Assembly (NCBI GenBank): GCA_021292165.1
Contig: CM037877.1
Coordinates: forward strand, 164,940,242 to 165,004,241
Origin: Shinisaurus crocodilurus
Taxonomy: Eukaryota > Chordata > Lepidosauria > Squamata > Shinisauridae
DNA length: 64,000 nt
Direction of reading: 5' to 3'
In this document: positions 1 through 10,925 of the stretch, piece after piece
Numbering within the stretch: position 1 is the stretch's first letter
Layout: every line of letters starts with the position of its first letter
The notes under the pieces: model-generated
What the model was told of the DNA's origin: nothing
Databases searched by the model: none
The model's input: only the letters and a program-made list of their open reading frames with translations
Translations under genes and position numbers: made by a program

Positions 1-149
1 AGGTAGTTGGTTCCATTGTCTTATTGCTCTGACAGTCAGGAAATTTTTCCTGATGTTTAGGTGGAATCTAGGTTCCTAGTCTTCCCTACGATGGTGGTGA
101 GATGTATTCTATTTCGAGTCAAAGTATAATAATTATGTCTAAATTAGCA

Positions 150-240
150 TCTATCTCTATAAATTAGCCAATGCAATTTTCATGCAGATCTGTGTCCTGT
201 CTTTTTCTCCTTTTTTTGGTGATGCGTAAGTGGTCAGCCT
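150..240. repeat. dispersed repeat, copy 1 of a family with AT-rich ATGCAAAT motif
   Basis: The stretch running from a GCATCTAT motif through a TTAGCCAATGCAA core, a GTGTCCT motif, a T-rich tract and GGTGATGCGTAA matches, in the same order, a stretch near 37865-37965 and more weakly one near 41037-41100. This is seen directly. The class is unknown. The flanks (1-149 and 241-450) hold nothing I recognise. Confidence 0.4.
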
Positions 241-454
241 AATGAAGCACTGGAAGAGATACAGAGCCAGAGCCAAGCCAGGGTCCCAACTGAGAAATAT
301 GTCTGAAGGGGTGGCATAATGGGGAGGGAAGCATGCAGGACCGGAAAGTAAACGGAGTGGGAGGAGAACAATTAGGCTGACAGTCAAAGCTCAGAAGTTG
401 TATAGGGAAGGACTAAGTCTGACTACTGCACAGGCCAAGACCCTAGAAGCAGGT

Positions 455-850
455 CAGGTTTTTTGTGTTTTTGGGGTGGGTTTTTTTTTTTTTTTTTTTT
501 TTTTTTGCGGCTTCTGCTTTTAAAGTGGGCTATGATTTGCATATTTTTTTAAAGCAGGAGAATTTGCCTAAAATACAGCTGCAATTTGCACAATTTGCAT
601 AAAATACTGCTGCAGTTTGGGTAAAATATGGCCGCAATTTGCGCAAATTGCATTTGTATTTTACACAAATTCCTCTGCCTTAAAAAAAAAAAGGAAAAAA
701 AGGCAAATCACGGCCCACTTTAAAAGTGGAAGTGTCAGAGCGAGTCAGTGCCAGTGCTGGGTAGATGGGCTGGAATCTGGGGGGCTGATCTCAGCCAATC
801 CACTGGATTTTGACACACACACACCCATGTGCATTCCTTGCACATCCCTA
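455..850. mobile_element. palindromic MITE ending in CATCCCTA, with poly-T tract
   Basis: Inverted arms TTTAAAGTGGGCTATGATTTGC (about 520-541) and GGCAAATCACGGCCCACTTTAA (about 702-723) enclose AT-rich repeats of AATTTGCATAAAATAC type. A 26-bp poly-T run sits at 481-506. The right end reads CACATCCCTA, the terminal motif shared by many elements in this window. The left terminus is unclear and may be lost. No autonomous transposase is present. Confidence 0.5.
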
Positions 851-1427
851 GCTAGGAGGAACCAAAAGGCAACATGTGGTGCGTGAAGACATGCTGGGAC
901 CTAGAAAAAAAATATGTCCCCCTTTTTCCTTTACACTATAGCCCTGGAAATCCCAATAGTCTAAGAGAGGGGGCAAAGAGAGTGCAGTCCTCACCTTCCT
1001 TTTTTAATTACCCCTTAAGTCCTATTTTTAGAAGACTACAGGAGGGTCATGATCTGGCCAACTTTGGAAAGAGTGGGTGGGTGGGACATCTGGATTTCAT
1101 TAAGAGCCCTCGTATGTTTCCCCTCATCATTCAGGTACTGGAATAGCTCCTCACAGAAAGCACCACTGAACAGACCAAGAGGTTTCTGGTTCAAATCCCA
1201 ATGTATCCTGACGTTGTGTTTTTATTCCCGCTCTTACAAGAATTATTGTTTGCCCCGAGTCGTTTGATGGCAGTGGAACCAGCATGCAAGTTCTCAACAA
1301 CACACAACTAGGGCTGTGCTTGGGTTTGCCACAAGCTGCAAGGAACCAGCAAGTACAGACACAAAAGAACAAAAGCAACAGACAGATTTGACACTGACCT
1401 GTTTCTGAAATTCTCTTCATTTGTTCT
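851..1427. other. no recognisable feature
   Basis: Short open frames only, with no recognisable motif. I see no repeat with another copy in the window. Confidence 0.4.
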
Positions 1428-1585
1428 CATAGATCATCGAGTTGGAAGGGGCCTACAAGGCCATCGAGTCCAACCCCCTGCTCAATGCAGGAAACTAGAG
1501 GAGGGGTCTCCCATCCAAGTCATAACCAGGCCTGACCCTGCTTAGCTTTCCACACTCAGACAAGCTGAGCCAGTGTGAGCCACAG
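1428..1585 (-). mobile_element. 5S rRNA-derived SINE with CR1-like tail (copy 1)
   Basis: On the minus strand it starts with a degenerate 5S rRNA head that keeps AAGCTAAGCAGGGTC and CTTGGATGGGAGACC (one base changed here), the intragenic A-box and C-box region of 5S genes. It continues into GGGGGTTGGACTCGATGGCC and CCTTCCAACTC, which resembles the 3' end of CR1 LINEs, and finishes in a degenerate ATCTATGA-type tail. Four further full or near-full copies lie at 49.6, 55.6, 56.2 and 62.8 kb. 5S-headed SINEs form class SINE3 and are known from squamates. The LINE-tail assignment is inferred from resemblance. Confidence 0.8.
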
Positions 1586-2637
1586 ATCCTCTTATATCTC
1601 ATATATCTCTGAACTCAGGGGTGACTTGGGTTGCCTGTAATCTTCCGAGTTCAGAGGCTTACGGGCATCCCCAGTGGATTGTGCCCTAAATTCACATTAA
1701 AATGTGAACTGGATTACAGAAATTCTTCTTCTCCCCCCCCCCCCTACTGTTTTTCTTATGAATCAGCCTATATGGACTGCGAGGGTCCAGGTACACAACT
1801 GTAAGGGATTCACTACAATGTTCTTTAGCAAAGCCTTCTTAAAACAAAGACTGCGTAGGTGATGCGAGTGTCAGGTGTCAGGACCTGGAATGGAAGCGGC
1901 AAGGGCAGATAAGGACAACGCTGGTCCACACCCTTTCCTTTCTGTCGGCTTCGCACTCAGGATTGCATCTGAGTATACGTGTGAGCAAGCATTTATTGCA
2001 AACTTGCTTTTACACATAGGGAAGTTCTTGGCATGCATTTTAAAAGGCATGGGTTATAAACTAATAAATGTCCTTTGAAGGATGCCAGCGGTACAGTCAA
2101 GAGAGGGCAGTACATGGCACTATTAAGGATAACAAGAAGAAGAATCCTCTGATGGGAAATCTAATAAATGTAGTGGCATGCTGTAATAAAGAGCACTTGA
2201 AAATGGATGAGGTATAACAAAATTATTCATACAGAGAAATAGGAAAGGATGTCATGCTGAGTGGTTACACGCAGTTGGATGGAGCACTAACAAGGTTATC
2301 ACTGCGAGCAGAGTGGCTGGTGAGCTCACAGATGCTCCCCTAACTAACACAAAGAGGAAACTATTTAAAAATAAAATAAAATAAAATCTTTCAGAACAGG
2401 AAAGCTGTCAGTTTAGAGGTGCGCTAAATCTTGCTGCTGCCTTTTAATAATTCACTGCCAAATGGCATTAGTGGTTCATGTAGGTCAGTGTAAAGAATGT
2501 AGGAAATTCCCTTTCAGGTAGCTTGATAAAAAAAGGATTGTAGCCTGAATACTTTCCTTCGACTCAATTAGCTTCTTATTTTAGTGCCATATCATTCAAC
2601 ACACATGGCAGTTTTATAAACAACATAACATGTATGT
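1586..2637. other. repeat-poor AT-rich DNA
   Basis: There is a C run near 1733-1744 and a short AAAAT repeat near 2368-2386. No gene or family repeat was recognised. Confidence 0.4.
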
Positions 2638-2668
2638 TCATATATATATATATATATATATATATGCA

Positions 2669-2714
<46 letters not shown>

Positions 2715-2735
2715 TGCATGCATGCATGCATGCAC
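2638..2735. repeat. (TA)n/(TGCA)n microsatellite
   Basis: Two blocks of alternating TA, interrupted by TGCATGCA, run into a (TGCA)n block at the right end. The tract is almost fully self-complementary. Tyr-Ile-rich and His-Ala-Cys-rich open frames over it are artefacts of the dinucleotide repeat. Confidence 0.95.
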
Positions 2736-2918
2736 ACATGCTAGTCCAACCCCATTTCTTCCCTATCCTCAGCCTTGACCTTTCCCCTTCCTTCTTCTTC
2801 CTGATCCAAAATCTGTCCTGCAAATTTTCCTCCTAGCTTTCTTGCAAAGCCCTCAAACACTGAACACATGGCTGAGATGGAATTCCTGCACTTTCTGCCC
2901 AAAGCCTTGCCCCCACGA

Positions 2919-3242
2919 TCAGGGCTGGCCCTGCCATTAGGCAACATGAGGCAGCCACCTCAGGTGGAAGATGCTGGGGGGCGGGGGCGGGGAGTGGTAG
3001 CAAGATATTGGGAGGAGGAGAGGACTATGCGTGCCACACAGCTTGCTCTGCACCCCTCATGCCAGCCTGCTGCCCCCAGGTGCGGTGGAGGACACTGTCC
3101 TGCTGTCACCAGTGTTGAAGTAAGATTCAGTTGCCAGCCCAGTCAGCTTTTGTACATAGAATGGGGTGGGGCACCATCTGGCCCTTCACCTCAGGCAGCA
3201 AAAGGTACTGGGTCAGCTACGACCACTCTTGGACAGGGATAG
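2919..3242. mobile_element. dispersed DNA-transposon-like repeat (copy 1)
   Basis: It begins with the palindrome-like CAGGGCTGGCCCTGCC followed by CATTAGGCAACATGAGGCAG. Its right half (GTGTTGAAGTAAGATTCA through CTCAGGCAGCAAAAGG) recurs at 38348-38460. The opening resembles the terminus of a common reptile nonautonomous element, but no target duplication was confirmed. The 124-codon open frame over it is not conserved in the other copy. Confidence 0.5.
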
Positions 3243-3309
3243 CTTGAACACAGTGGCACAGCACAGGCATTGGTAAGTTCAAGACTGGGTTCCTGCAATG
3301 TGGGTTCCC

Positions 3310-3900
3310 ATGTGGGGCTGCCCCCCCGAGGCTGGTCCAGAAGCTGCAGCTAGGGCAGAATGTGGCTGCCCAGCTGTTGTCGGGTGCCACTCAGTATCAG
3401 AATGTCGCCCCTCCGCTGAAGGCTCTGCCCTGGCTTCCTTTCTGTTACCTGGCCAAGTTTAAGTTTCTTGTACTAGTCTATAAAGCTCTGATCAGTTCGA
3501 GGCAAGGATACTTCAGGACACACCTTCTCCCTTGTCATCCTGCCCGATCACTGTGACTGAGGTCTTTTGAAGGGGGCACTCCTGGTTGTCCCACAGGGGT
3601 CAGAGATTCACTTGGAAATAACCAGGAGTAGGGCCTTTCAAATGGTGGGTCCCACCCTATGATGTTCCCTTCTAACTGAGATCAGGCATGCACCAACCCT
3701 ACTTTGGTTTTGGTGTTTGCTGAACACTTTTCTTTTTAGGCAAGCACAAGTAAATTCCAGCCACAGTTTTATCAATATATTTGCTCTTACTATACCTTTT
3801 TGCATTTTGTGTTTTAATTTATTGCACTCCGTTCTGATATCTTTTGATGTGGTTCGGTTTATAAATTCCATAATTAATTCATTAATAATGCTGTGCAGTG
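3310..3900 (+). pseudogene. L2-like LINE, 3' fragment of the reverse-transcriptase ORF plus 3' UTR
   Basis: An open frame at 3362-3556 reads as the C-terminal, post-polymerase part of an L2-like ORF2: a NVAAQLLSGA segment, then ALPWLPFCYLAKFKFLVLVY and YKALISS. This region is typical of squamate L2-like elements. The frame is broken soon after, and no reverse-transcriptase catalytic motif lies within the fragment, so it is 5'-truncated and dead. Comparable fragments lie at 10.9-11.3 kb and 59.6-60.9 kb. The L2 rather than CR1 assignment comes from memory of the family. Confidence 0.65.
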
Positions 3901-4719
3901 TGCAGGACAATCACACACCATGGTTTGTTTGTTTTTAAGCTTGGTGCATAGGAGGCAGCTCTAAGCTTAGGGATATAAAACTTCCAGACCGAAATCGCAT
4001 CAAGCCATGGCTATGAGTTTCAGTGGTCATGGCTAGAGCCAGTAAAAATCTTTGAGAATTATTTTTTCCCCCAATTGAAATTGGCCTTTGGGGATTTTCC
4101 CTTTTAAGATTGCAATTTAATTGAAGCATCGAGCCTGTTCTCCATGTGGCAAGGCTAAAAAGCCCAACTTGCATTAGGATTCCTTGCAGAGTTCTGCAGG
4201 TTTTTGCCAGGTTAGTTAAGAAATGTCTATTGGTCTTAGCCTCCAACCTTAAAATGATGAAACGGCCTCCTAGTGTTTCATCAGCGCTTCTCATCTTCAG
4301 AGAACCAACTTGATATTAGGTAAGCTTATTAGGCAGTTGTGGTGGTATTCAAATAGATCCGAGCAATTTGTTTTAAGATTACTGCATTCAAAAATCACTC
4401 AGCTCCCTTTCCCTCTCCTCCCACCCATACTTCCTACTTATATCTCAGCTTATAAAAAAAGATAAAATATAGTTTCGGAAGGATATTTGTACAAAACGTA
4501 ATGGGTGAATGCTGCCCAAATACCATTTCCTTCATAGAAACCACAGAATGCCAATCATTCACATACCTCTCTCCTTCAAGATTCCTAATGAGCTGGGCTG
4601 CATGCATCTTATACTGATGTGACTCAAGTGCAAATGCAGAAATAAAGAATGACATTGACTTCCAGCCTGAAAAGGCTAACAGGCCATGGCACTTTTCAGA
4701 CATAATGCTAAACTATGGC
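3901..4719. other. no recognisable feature
   Basis: Open frames of 119 and 89 codons occur on the minus strand but show no domain motif, and the base composition is like the flanks. I call nothing here. Confidence 0.35.
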
Positions 4720-4721
4720 CT

Positions 4722-4785
4722 AGTGCCTGGTACCCTCCAGCTGTGTTGAACTACAACTCCCATCATTCCTGAACATGGAATGCTG
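4722..4785. mobile_element. fragment of hAT-type palindromic MITE
   Basis: CCCTCCAGCTGTGTTGAACT followed by ACAACTCCCATCATTCC resembles the left arm of the MITE family seen fully at 54854-54991 and 61870-62385. The right arm is missing. Confidence 0.45.
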
Positions 4786-4842
4786 GTCTAGTCTTATGTG
4801 AATGAGTCTTGGTCTCACACACTCCCCTCCTGTCCCCTCTTA

Positions 4843-5075
4843 GAACATAAGGAGAGCAATGCTGGATCAGACAAAAGACCTATCCAAGTCCAGCATTCTG
4901 TTTGCACAGTGACCAACCAGATGCTCAAGGGAAGCCCACAAGCAGGACACGAGTGAAATAGCAGCTTCCCACTCATGTATGTTCCCCAGCAGCTGGTATT
5001 GAGCGGCATAGTGCCTCTGAAACTGGAGTACTATATAGCCATCATTACTAGTAGCCACTGATAGCCACATTCTCT
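4843..5075 (-). mobile_element. CR1/L3-like LINE 3' end
   Basis: On the minus strand it ends in CCAGCATTGCTCTCCTTATG, preceded by the conserved CTGCTTGTGGGCTTCCC segment. This matches the 3' ends of the LINEs at 17999-19203 and 33231-34403. Only the 3' UTR is present. The minus-strand reading includes a relic of the usual terminal stop-codon region. Confidence 0.65.
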
Positions 5076-5104
5076 TTTGGCGAAGCTGCAAGAAAGATAT
5101 CAGA

Positions 5105-5300
5105 ACAGAAGCTTCTGCTTCTGAACTAACGAGAGTTGCTCGTTACGTCCGAACTCAGGAGAACCTGTGTGGTTTAGGATCCCGACTTGTTCACTTACTA
5201 TAGTTTAAGTTAACCAGAGTTCCCCCAACTTCAGATGTAACAAGGAACTCTGTTTGGTTTTAAAAGCAGAAACAGATGCTTCTGAACTCCCTGAGATCCA
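5105..5300. repeat. weak palindromic repeat
   Basis: AACCAGAGTTCC (about 5213-5224) pairs with GGAACTCTGTTTGGTT (about 5243-5258), and TTCTGCTTCTG motifs lie on both sides. It could be a decayed MITE, but no second copy was seen. Confidence 0.3.
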
Positions 5301-5433
5301 CTTGTAAACCACCAGAAGTGGTTTATAGTCTTTTGCGTGGTGGCTCCCACCTTGTCATCCTGACCATTGTCCAAGTCTTACTTAAACCATTAAAAAGCAA
5401 ATCAAGGCATTTGAAATTCACTGCCATGATTGA

Positions 5434-5465
<32 letters not shown>

Positions 5466-5467
5466 GT
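5434..5467. repeat. (TG)n microsatellite
   Basis: An uninterrupted TG dinucleotide run. The valine/cysteine-rich frame over it is an artefact. Confidence 0.95.
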
Positions 5468-5499
5468 GTAAATAATACAGTATATAAATAATAAACCAA

Positions 5500-6350
5500 C
5501 AAATACATAATCATTGCAGTTGCCTAAAAACTAAAGAGATTTACCTTACCAGTAGTTACTTTAATGAATAACCTGGCTTTGCGGAGAAATAGATTTGTCT
5601 AGTTGGTTTGGTTTGTTGTAGCCAGTAACGGGTGCAAATAACCCCAGGAGGTTCCATTTAGTAAATGGGGGAGCCCAGTGGTGTTAATGAAACTGTTAAC
5701 ATATGGGTTGCTTCTTACTGTGAATACCGCAGCACTAGCCACAAGTTTATGCATGAAGCACGATGCCATTTGCCAGCCTACAGCCAAAGGGTTAAAGCAA
5801 TGAGTCGTGCCGAAAGATGGAAAACACATGCCAGGTTGGACAATGGTTCAGAGATCCTGTGTCACCAGGAGTGTGAGGAAACATCAAATGCAGCTTCAGA
5901 ATGTTTACACTGCCTAAAATAAATTTCGGAAAATGTAAGCACTAGCCTCAGTGGGGCCCTAGCTTTGGATTTAAAATAAACCTCCCTGGAGGAGGATCTG
6001 TAATTATTTTCCTTTTCATATTGGACATGATCAGTTTAAAAGGAAGAGGAGAATAAAACGTTCATGTCATACAAGTGCCTTTGTATTCTTGTATAATCAT
6101 ATGGAGCCAAAATCTATGGAAGGCAGGTCCCATTCCCTGCGGTGCTCGTGCCATGTGAGAAATCATTGGGAGTGACATTTGCCTGTTGCTTTAGTTTCTT
6201 GCAGGTGAATTCTGTCGGATGCTAAATGCAAGGGTTGCACTCCAGCAGAAAGGACACATGAGACTTAACAAGAGGCAGCGTTTTGCCATCAGGCCACAGG
6301 TGGCCCACCCCAGGTGGTCCACCCCAGGTATATGCCATAGCCATGCATAT
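5500..6350. other. repeat-poor DNA
   Basis: The only notable frame, 85 codons at 5665-5922, has no recognisable motif. No family repeat was seen. Confidence 0.35.
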
Positions 6351-6351
6351 G

Positions 6352-6410
6352 TAACATAGAAGGAAGCTGCATGTGTGAACTAGTCCATAGTCCAGATTTA
6401 CCTAGCTTAT
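6352..6410 (-). mobile_element. fragment of second tRNA-derived SINE family
   Basis: AACATAGAAGGAAGCTGCAT followed by ACTAGTCCATAGTCCAG resembles the 3' part of the SINEs at 10495-10800 and 54395-54580. The tRNA-like head is absent. Confidence 0.4.
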
Positions 6411-6471
6411 TCTTCTGTTCCTGTTCCTATGTCTCTCCAAACAGGGAAATCACTTTTTAAAACTTGGTTGA

Positions 6472-6499
6472 GTGTGTGTGTGTGTGTGTGTGTGTGTGT
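6472..6499. repeat. (GT)n microsatellite
   Basis: GT run of about 28 bp. Confidence 0.95.
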
Positions 6500-6642
6500 T
6501 TAAAAGAGGGGTGTATGAGGAATCTGATAGGGGGATGAAAATCTGACAGTTTTTCACGATTCAGCACCCCAGATTCACCAGCCCTGTACTGGTGCTGACT
6601 CGCTATGATGCGAGTCAAGCCAGCTCGTAGACTTCCGTCTCT

Positions 6643-6895
6643 AGGATGTGCTGCGATTTGCACATTAAAAAAACAAACAAACCGCTAAGGAAATTTGTGT
6701 AAGTTTATGCAATTTGCACAAATCAGCACCTGAGAAGCACGTGACTTTAGCTTGCTTTGCGTAAAATCGAATGCTGGTTTGTGCAAAAAGTGCAAAATAC
6801 TACAATTTGTGTACATTTTCACAAATCGTGTGATTTGTGCAAATTTCTTTAGTGTTTTTTAAAAATGCGCAAACCATGGCCCATCTTAGAGACCA
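6643..6895. mobile_element. AT-rich palindromic MITE of the TAGGATG-type group
   Basis: The left end reads TCTAGGATGTGCTGCGATTT. Arms built of ATTTGCAC and GTGCAAAT motifs are arranged head to head around the centre, and the right arm holds TTTAGTGTTTTTTAAAAATG. It is similar in style to the element at 455-850. The exact right end and target duplication are not clear. Confidence 0.45.
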
Positions 6896-7260
6896 AAGTC
6901 CATGGAACACTCCCCGACTCAGCCTACTTCTGATCATTGGATCGAAAGCAGGCAGGAAGTCCATCGAGCTCAAAGAAGCCAGGCTTCCCAGAGTCAGCAC
7001 ATCGCTTTTTAAAAAAAATTATTATCCTGCAAAAGAGGGTCAGGGACTGAAGTAAAAACAGGAGGAAAAACCTAGATGTGCATTTCGATCTATCTTGTAG
7101 ATTGGAGTCACTATGTGGAGGTGAACTCCCAGAATGGAACATAACTGTACCCCTGTTCAGGTGTTCTACATTTTGGGAGGGTAAACACATGAGAAGAGGG
7201 AGTGGGCTAACCCTGCCTCCATCATGGTGCATTTCCATCACCCTCTACTTCTGGATAGTC

Positions 7261-7388
7261 ACTTTCTGAAGAGGAGAGCCTCCTGTATCCATGGAAGCTC
7301 TCTGTGCAATTCCGAACGCTGGAACATCAATGTTCAAAATTGCGTGGAAAGCCTCCACAGATAGAGGAGGCTCTCCTCTTCAGAAAGT
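7261..7388. repeat. palindromic repeat family P, copy 1
   Basis: A perfect 23-bp inverted pair (7261-7283 and 7366-7388, core CTGAAGAGGAGAGCCTCC) flanks an 82-bp centre. Family resemblance to 35484-35595, in the arms and in the nearby CCCTCTAC motif, shows a dispersed element, probably a DNA transposon derivative. The whole element may extend from about 7110 to 7430. Confidence 0.65.
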
Positions 7389-7589
7389 CTCCTTCCATGA
7401 GTAAAGAGTGATTGAAACTCACAAGGTGGGGTTGGGGTTAGCTTGCTCCTTCACTTCATAGGGCTTATGACTAAGGTAGATAAAACAGAACGCATCACTT
7501 CAAACCTGAACGCTAAAAGTATGTTTCAATCTGCTTCATTTATAGAAATAATATTAAGCCTCAACATAGGTTTTCACTGTAAAATATAG

Positions 7590-7890
7590 CCCTATTCAGG
7601 CATTCAGTACCCGTGGGAAGGCAACAATGCACTGCTCCATGTGACAGCCCCACCATGTGAAAGGGTCAATCTGAAAGGGGCAGCTTCTAACATACATAGG
7701 GTTTCCTCCATGAAGGCAAGAACCTGGATTATCCCCTAGACTTGTATGTGCCTGGAGGGAGCCCTGCTTCGGATTGAGCCGATCATACATCGGCCAGGGA
7801 GTGTGACCACATACACACATTGTTGTTGAGGGAATGCGGCAGCTCCATGTGTTCCTGCTTGTCCCTTCACACCTTCACATGGGACACCTG
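7590..7890. repeat. possible palindromic repeat related to 35765-36120
   Basis: The left end CTATTCAGGCATTCAGTACC and right end GACACCTGAAGAGGGCTTGT are loosely complementary, and a similar CTTCAGATG to CACCTGAAGAAGGC arrangement bounds 35765-36120. Internal similarity is weak, so the link is tentative. Confidence 0.3.
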
Positions 7891-7896
7891 AAGAGG

Positions 7897-7899
7897 GCT

Positions 7900-7928
<29 letters not shown>
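7897..7928. repeat. (GT)n microsatellite
   Basis: GT run of about 30 bp. Confidence 0.95.
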
Positions 7929-7930
<2 letters not shown>

Positions 7931-8149
7931 GGGTGGAGGGTTAATGTATTAGGGATTAGAACTGGAGCTTGATCACCAGATGTATAGACACCAAATTTTT
8001 TACTGAATTAATGACCTTGCTTTTGGTTTATTTACAACGATGCAAGAGAGGGTGTGGCATACCATACAATGCAAGTCATACTGCACTAAACATTGAAAAT
8101 GGCTGCAGTTTAGGCCCATGCTGATTTTTCATTTTTTATTTTGCACCCA

Positions 8150-8333
8150 GGCATTTACAGATTGATGATGCCTGTCAATATGATATTTTGTTGATGACCT
8201 ACTGATTTGTTATATAGTTGTAGTTTGTTTTAGCTGCAGTGCATATTAATATTATAGGTTTATTGTTGTACACTGGCTGGTTATATTGTACATGACAGGT
8301 GGTATAGAAATGTTTTAAATAAAATAAATAAAC
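8150..8333 (+). mobile_element. LINE 3' end with AAAT tail
   Basis: TGTACACTGGCTGGTTATAT, then GGTGGTATAGAAATG and (AAAT)n-type tail bases, is the usual 3' end of L2-like LINEs in reptiles. Only untranslated sequence is present, and the upstream limit is uncertain. Confidence 0.5.
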
Positions 8334-8339
8334 CCGAAG

Positions 8340-9078
8340 AGCACCAAGAGAGGAAGGGACATCCATGTTCCATTTAATTGCTTGAAGGAAGGATCAGTGC
8401 TTTCCCCTTTTAATCTCAAAGCAATATAGCTGTTGCACTATATTAGTTTTTTTACATTCAAAGAAAGCTCTTAATCACTATTATTTGAACCTCATTCCTT
8501 TTTTTTTTTTAGAACTCTAATAAAATGACAAATGTTTATTATATTGTAGACCACAGCTTTGATTTCATCATTGTTTCAGTGCTAACCTCACAAAACTCTG
8601 CATTCCCTCACCCCATCATAATTGCTTTGTTGTTTGAAAGCGCTGTCAACAGGTTTTCAGAAGAAAATTATAGAATGGCCCAAATTAGCTCCATCTTAAC
8701 ACCATGTCCCCCTTTCCAAAATTCTCCACTCCAGCAACCAAGGCTCTGCAGCAAGCAGGTCATATGGTTATGACATGTGCGTATACAGGAAACAGAGTAG
8801 GACACATGTCCCATATTTGAACATATCGTTAATATCTGATGTGGAGATTCACACATCTTCCCCATGGGATGTGAAGCTATTGGCACCAGAGACACTCCCT
8901 GTGGATGTGAGGCAGAAAAAGCCTTTGAATATCATGAACTTTGTATATCATTGAACTTTGTACAAACTGCTCAGAGTAGCAGGTGTACCACAGGTGTACT
9001 GGCCATAGGAGAGAATGGTGGACCTGTTTATTGTTCCTTAATTTAGGAGGTTTATAGATTCATAGATCAACACAAGAG
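8340..9078. other. repeat-poor DNA
   Basis: An 82-codon frame at 8525-8773 has no recognisable motif. I see no second copy of this stretch. Confidence 0.35.
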
Positions 9079-9080
9079 AC

Positions 9081-9318
9081 ATGAGCCAGGGTGGTGTAGT
9101 GGTTAGTGTTGGACTGGGACTTGGGAGATCCGGGTTCTAGTCCAGACTCAACCATGAAGCTCACTGGGTGACTTTGGGCCAGTCACTGACTCTCAGCCTA
9201 ACCTACCTCACAGGCTTGTTGTGAGGATAAAATGGAGAGGAGGATTATTATGTAAGCCACCTTGGGTTCCTTGCAGGAAAAAGGCAGGCTATAAATATAA
9301 TACACAAACAAACAAACA
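9081..9318 (+). mobile_element. tRNA-derived SINE, Sauria-SINE-like (copy 1)
   Basis: The tRNA-like head has GTGGTGTAGTGGTTAG (A-box region) and GATCCGGGTTCTAGTCC (B-box region), so a split pol III promoter is recognisable. The body contains TGACTTTGGGCCAGTCAC and CCTAACCTACCTCACAGG. The 3' end is GCCACCTTGGGTTCCTTGCA, then a TATAAATATAAT tail and ACAA repeats. Six other copies occur in the window. The Sauria assignment comes from memory of the consensus. Confidence 0.8.
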
Positions 9319-9547
9319 TAGCCGCTTTGGGAGGGTTTTACTTAATAGTGGACTACATATGTTTAAAATGCCACTGAAACTCTGAATTAGTCAGCTCATA
9401 AGTCAAATCAAGTAGGTTTGCAATTCTTGGATGCATGTGTTGTTGTGGAGTCAACTTACTGACTACCTCTTTCTAGGTGGATGGTGTTAGGATCTAGGTA
9501 TATTAAAAAGAAAGGAATGGTTCCATCTGCATTTTCAACAGCTAGAG

Positions 9548-9765
9548 AGATATGGTGTATAACGACCTGGTTCACACGACACGGCATGGGTGTCTCTTTG
9601 TATATCCACCCTCATGCGGGCCTGGCGGATGTGGGTTGTGCGGGGGTTAAACAACCCTCATGTGGCCCATGCTTGCAGGGTTTGCACCACACAACCACCC
9701 ACAACCCCTGAGCGGGGGTTGGATGTGCAAGATGGCAGCCGCATGTGTTGTGTGACTGGACCAAA
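9548..9765. repeat. palindromic repeat family Q, copy 1
   Basis: It opens with ACCTGGTTCACACGACACGG and closes with GTGTTGTGTGACTGGACC, with head-to-head GTGGGTTGTG and ACAACCACCCACAAC motifs inside. Related palindromes bounded by GGTTCACACAA-type ends lie at 12487-12670 and 43484-43630. It is probably a foldback DNA element. Confidence 0.5.
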
Positions 9766-9769
9766 GTCT

Positions 9770-10490
9770 CAAAAGCTGCATATTCTCATGCTAAATTAAC
9801 TTTATGAGGGGATCCAGTTTTGAAAATAAAGAGGCAGGCCTTTTATACAGAGAAATTGGGTTGATAGTGGAATTTGTACTTTAGATCTGTTAATAGGGTC
9901 AAATTAAGAGTTTTTACTATTTTCAATATTGCAGCTTGGATATCACTTACTGTCTAGTGCTTTAGGGAAGAAAGTATTATGTGGAGTTCAATATGAAGTA
10001 CAATTTTGCCTTTCATATCAACTTGGGACATGGGGTGGTTTTTTTTGTTTTTTGCCTTCTCATACAGTTGAAGAAGGTCAACTGAAAGGTGGCCAAGAAA
10101 TGTTTTCAAGCAAGCAAGCAACCATGAGCCCTGACTTCAATCTAATGAATGTTAATATCTTTTTATAAAATTCAAACTGAGATTAAGAGTTAACATATTT
10201 ATATTTTCTGCACATGCCCATTCTGCAGGACTAAGCATTCAGATTCTTCCATCCATGCTCATGATTTGATGCTGATTGCTGTAACCCTTTAGTTAAACTG
10301 TGATGCATGGGGCAGAAAAGAATATCATATTACACATGTCATGTTCCCATGATGCACTTCGGTGATGTGGATATGCAAAAATTCAATGATAATTTGAAAA
10401 CTCATAATAACAGAAAACTTTAGTTGGAATTTGTAATGTTGGAATCATTACTTGGCAAGCAAATTATGAATTCTGATGGGGCCAGTTCAC
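9770..10490. other. repeat-poor AT-rich DNA
   Basis: No recognised repeat or gene. A short (CAAG)n stretch lies near 10110. Confidence 0.35.
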
Positions 10491-10494
10491 CCAT

Positions 10495-10800
10495 TACTGT
10501 ACATGGGGAGCTGCCATATAGCACGTCAGAACATAGGTTGATCCGGTTCAGTTTATTGTCTACACCAGCCTTCCCCAACCTGGTCCCCTTCAGAAGTTTT
10601 GGACTACAACTCTCAACGTTCCTGATCATTGGCCATGCTGGGGCTGTTGCTGGTTGGGGAAGGCAGGTCTACACTTTCTGGCAGTGGGATCTCAGACTAG
10701 ATTCTCTTCCCAGTCCTACCTGGAGATACCTGGGATTGGACCATAGACTGTATGCAAGCAAAACAAATCCTTTATCACTGAGGTGAGGCCCTCCCCTAAA
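10495..10800 (-). mobile_element. tRNA-derived SINE of a second family, interrupted by a MITE
   Basis: On the minus strand the degenerate tRNA-like head lies at the right (ATCACTGAGG and GACCATAGAC areas), and the tail region with AACATAGGTTGATCCGG lies at the left. The body contains CCCAGTCCTACCTGGAGATA. A 101-bp MITE splits it at 10566-10666. The relative at 54395-54580 is uninterrupted. Confidence 0.6.
10566..10666. mobile_element. hAT-type palindromic MITE nested in a SINE
   Basis: The terminal inverted repeat is CAGCCTTCCCCAACC at the left and GGTTGGGGAAGGCAG at the right. It is flanked by a perfect 8-bp direct repeat GTCTACAC (10558-10565 and 10667-10674), the target duplication length of hAT transposons. 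The interior carries ACTACAACTC and GGCCATGCTGG. The element is 101 bp and noncoding. Confidence 0.8.
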
Positions 10801-10925
10801 GAATTCACACATGCTACTGTCCATGTCTATAGGTGTAATTTGCATGATCCCCCCCATTTTTGAGAAACACACAATTTGGGGCTACACATACACAGTGTGT
10901 GTGTGAGAGTGTGTATGTATGTAGT

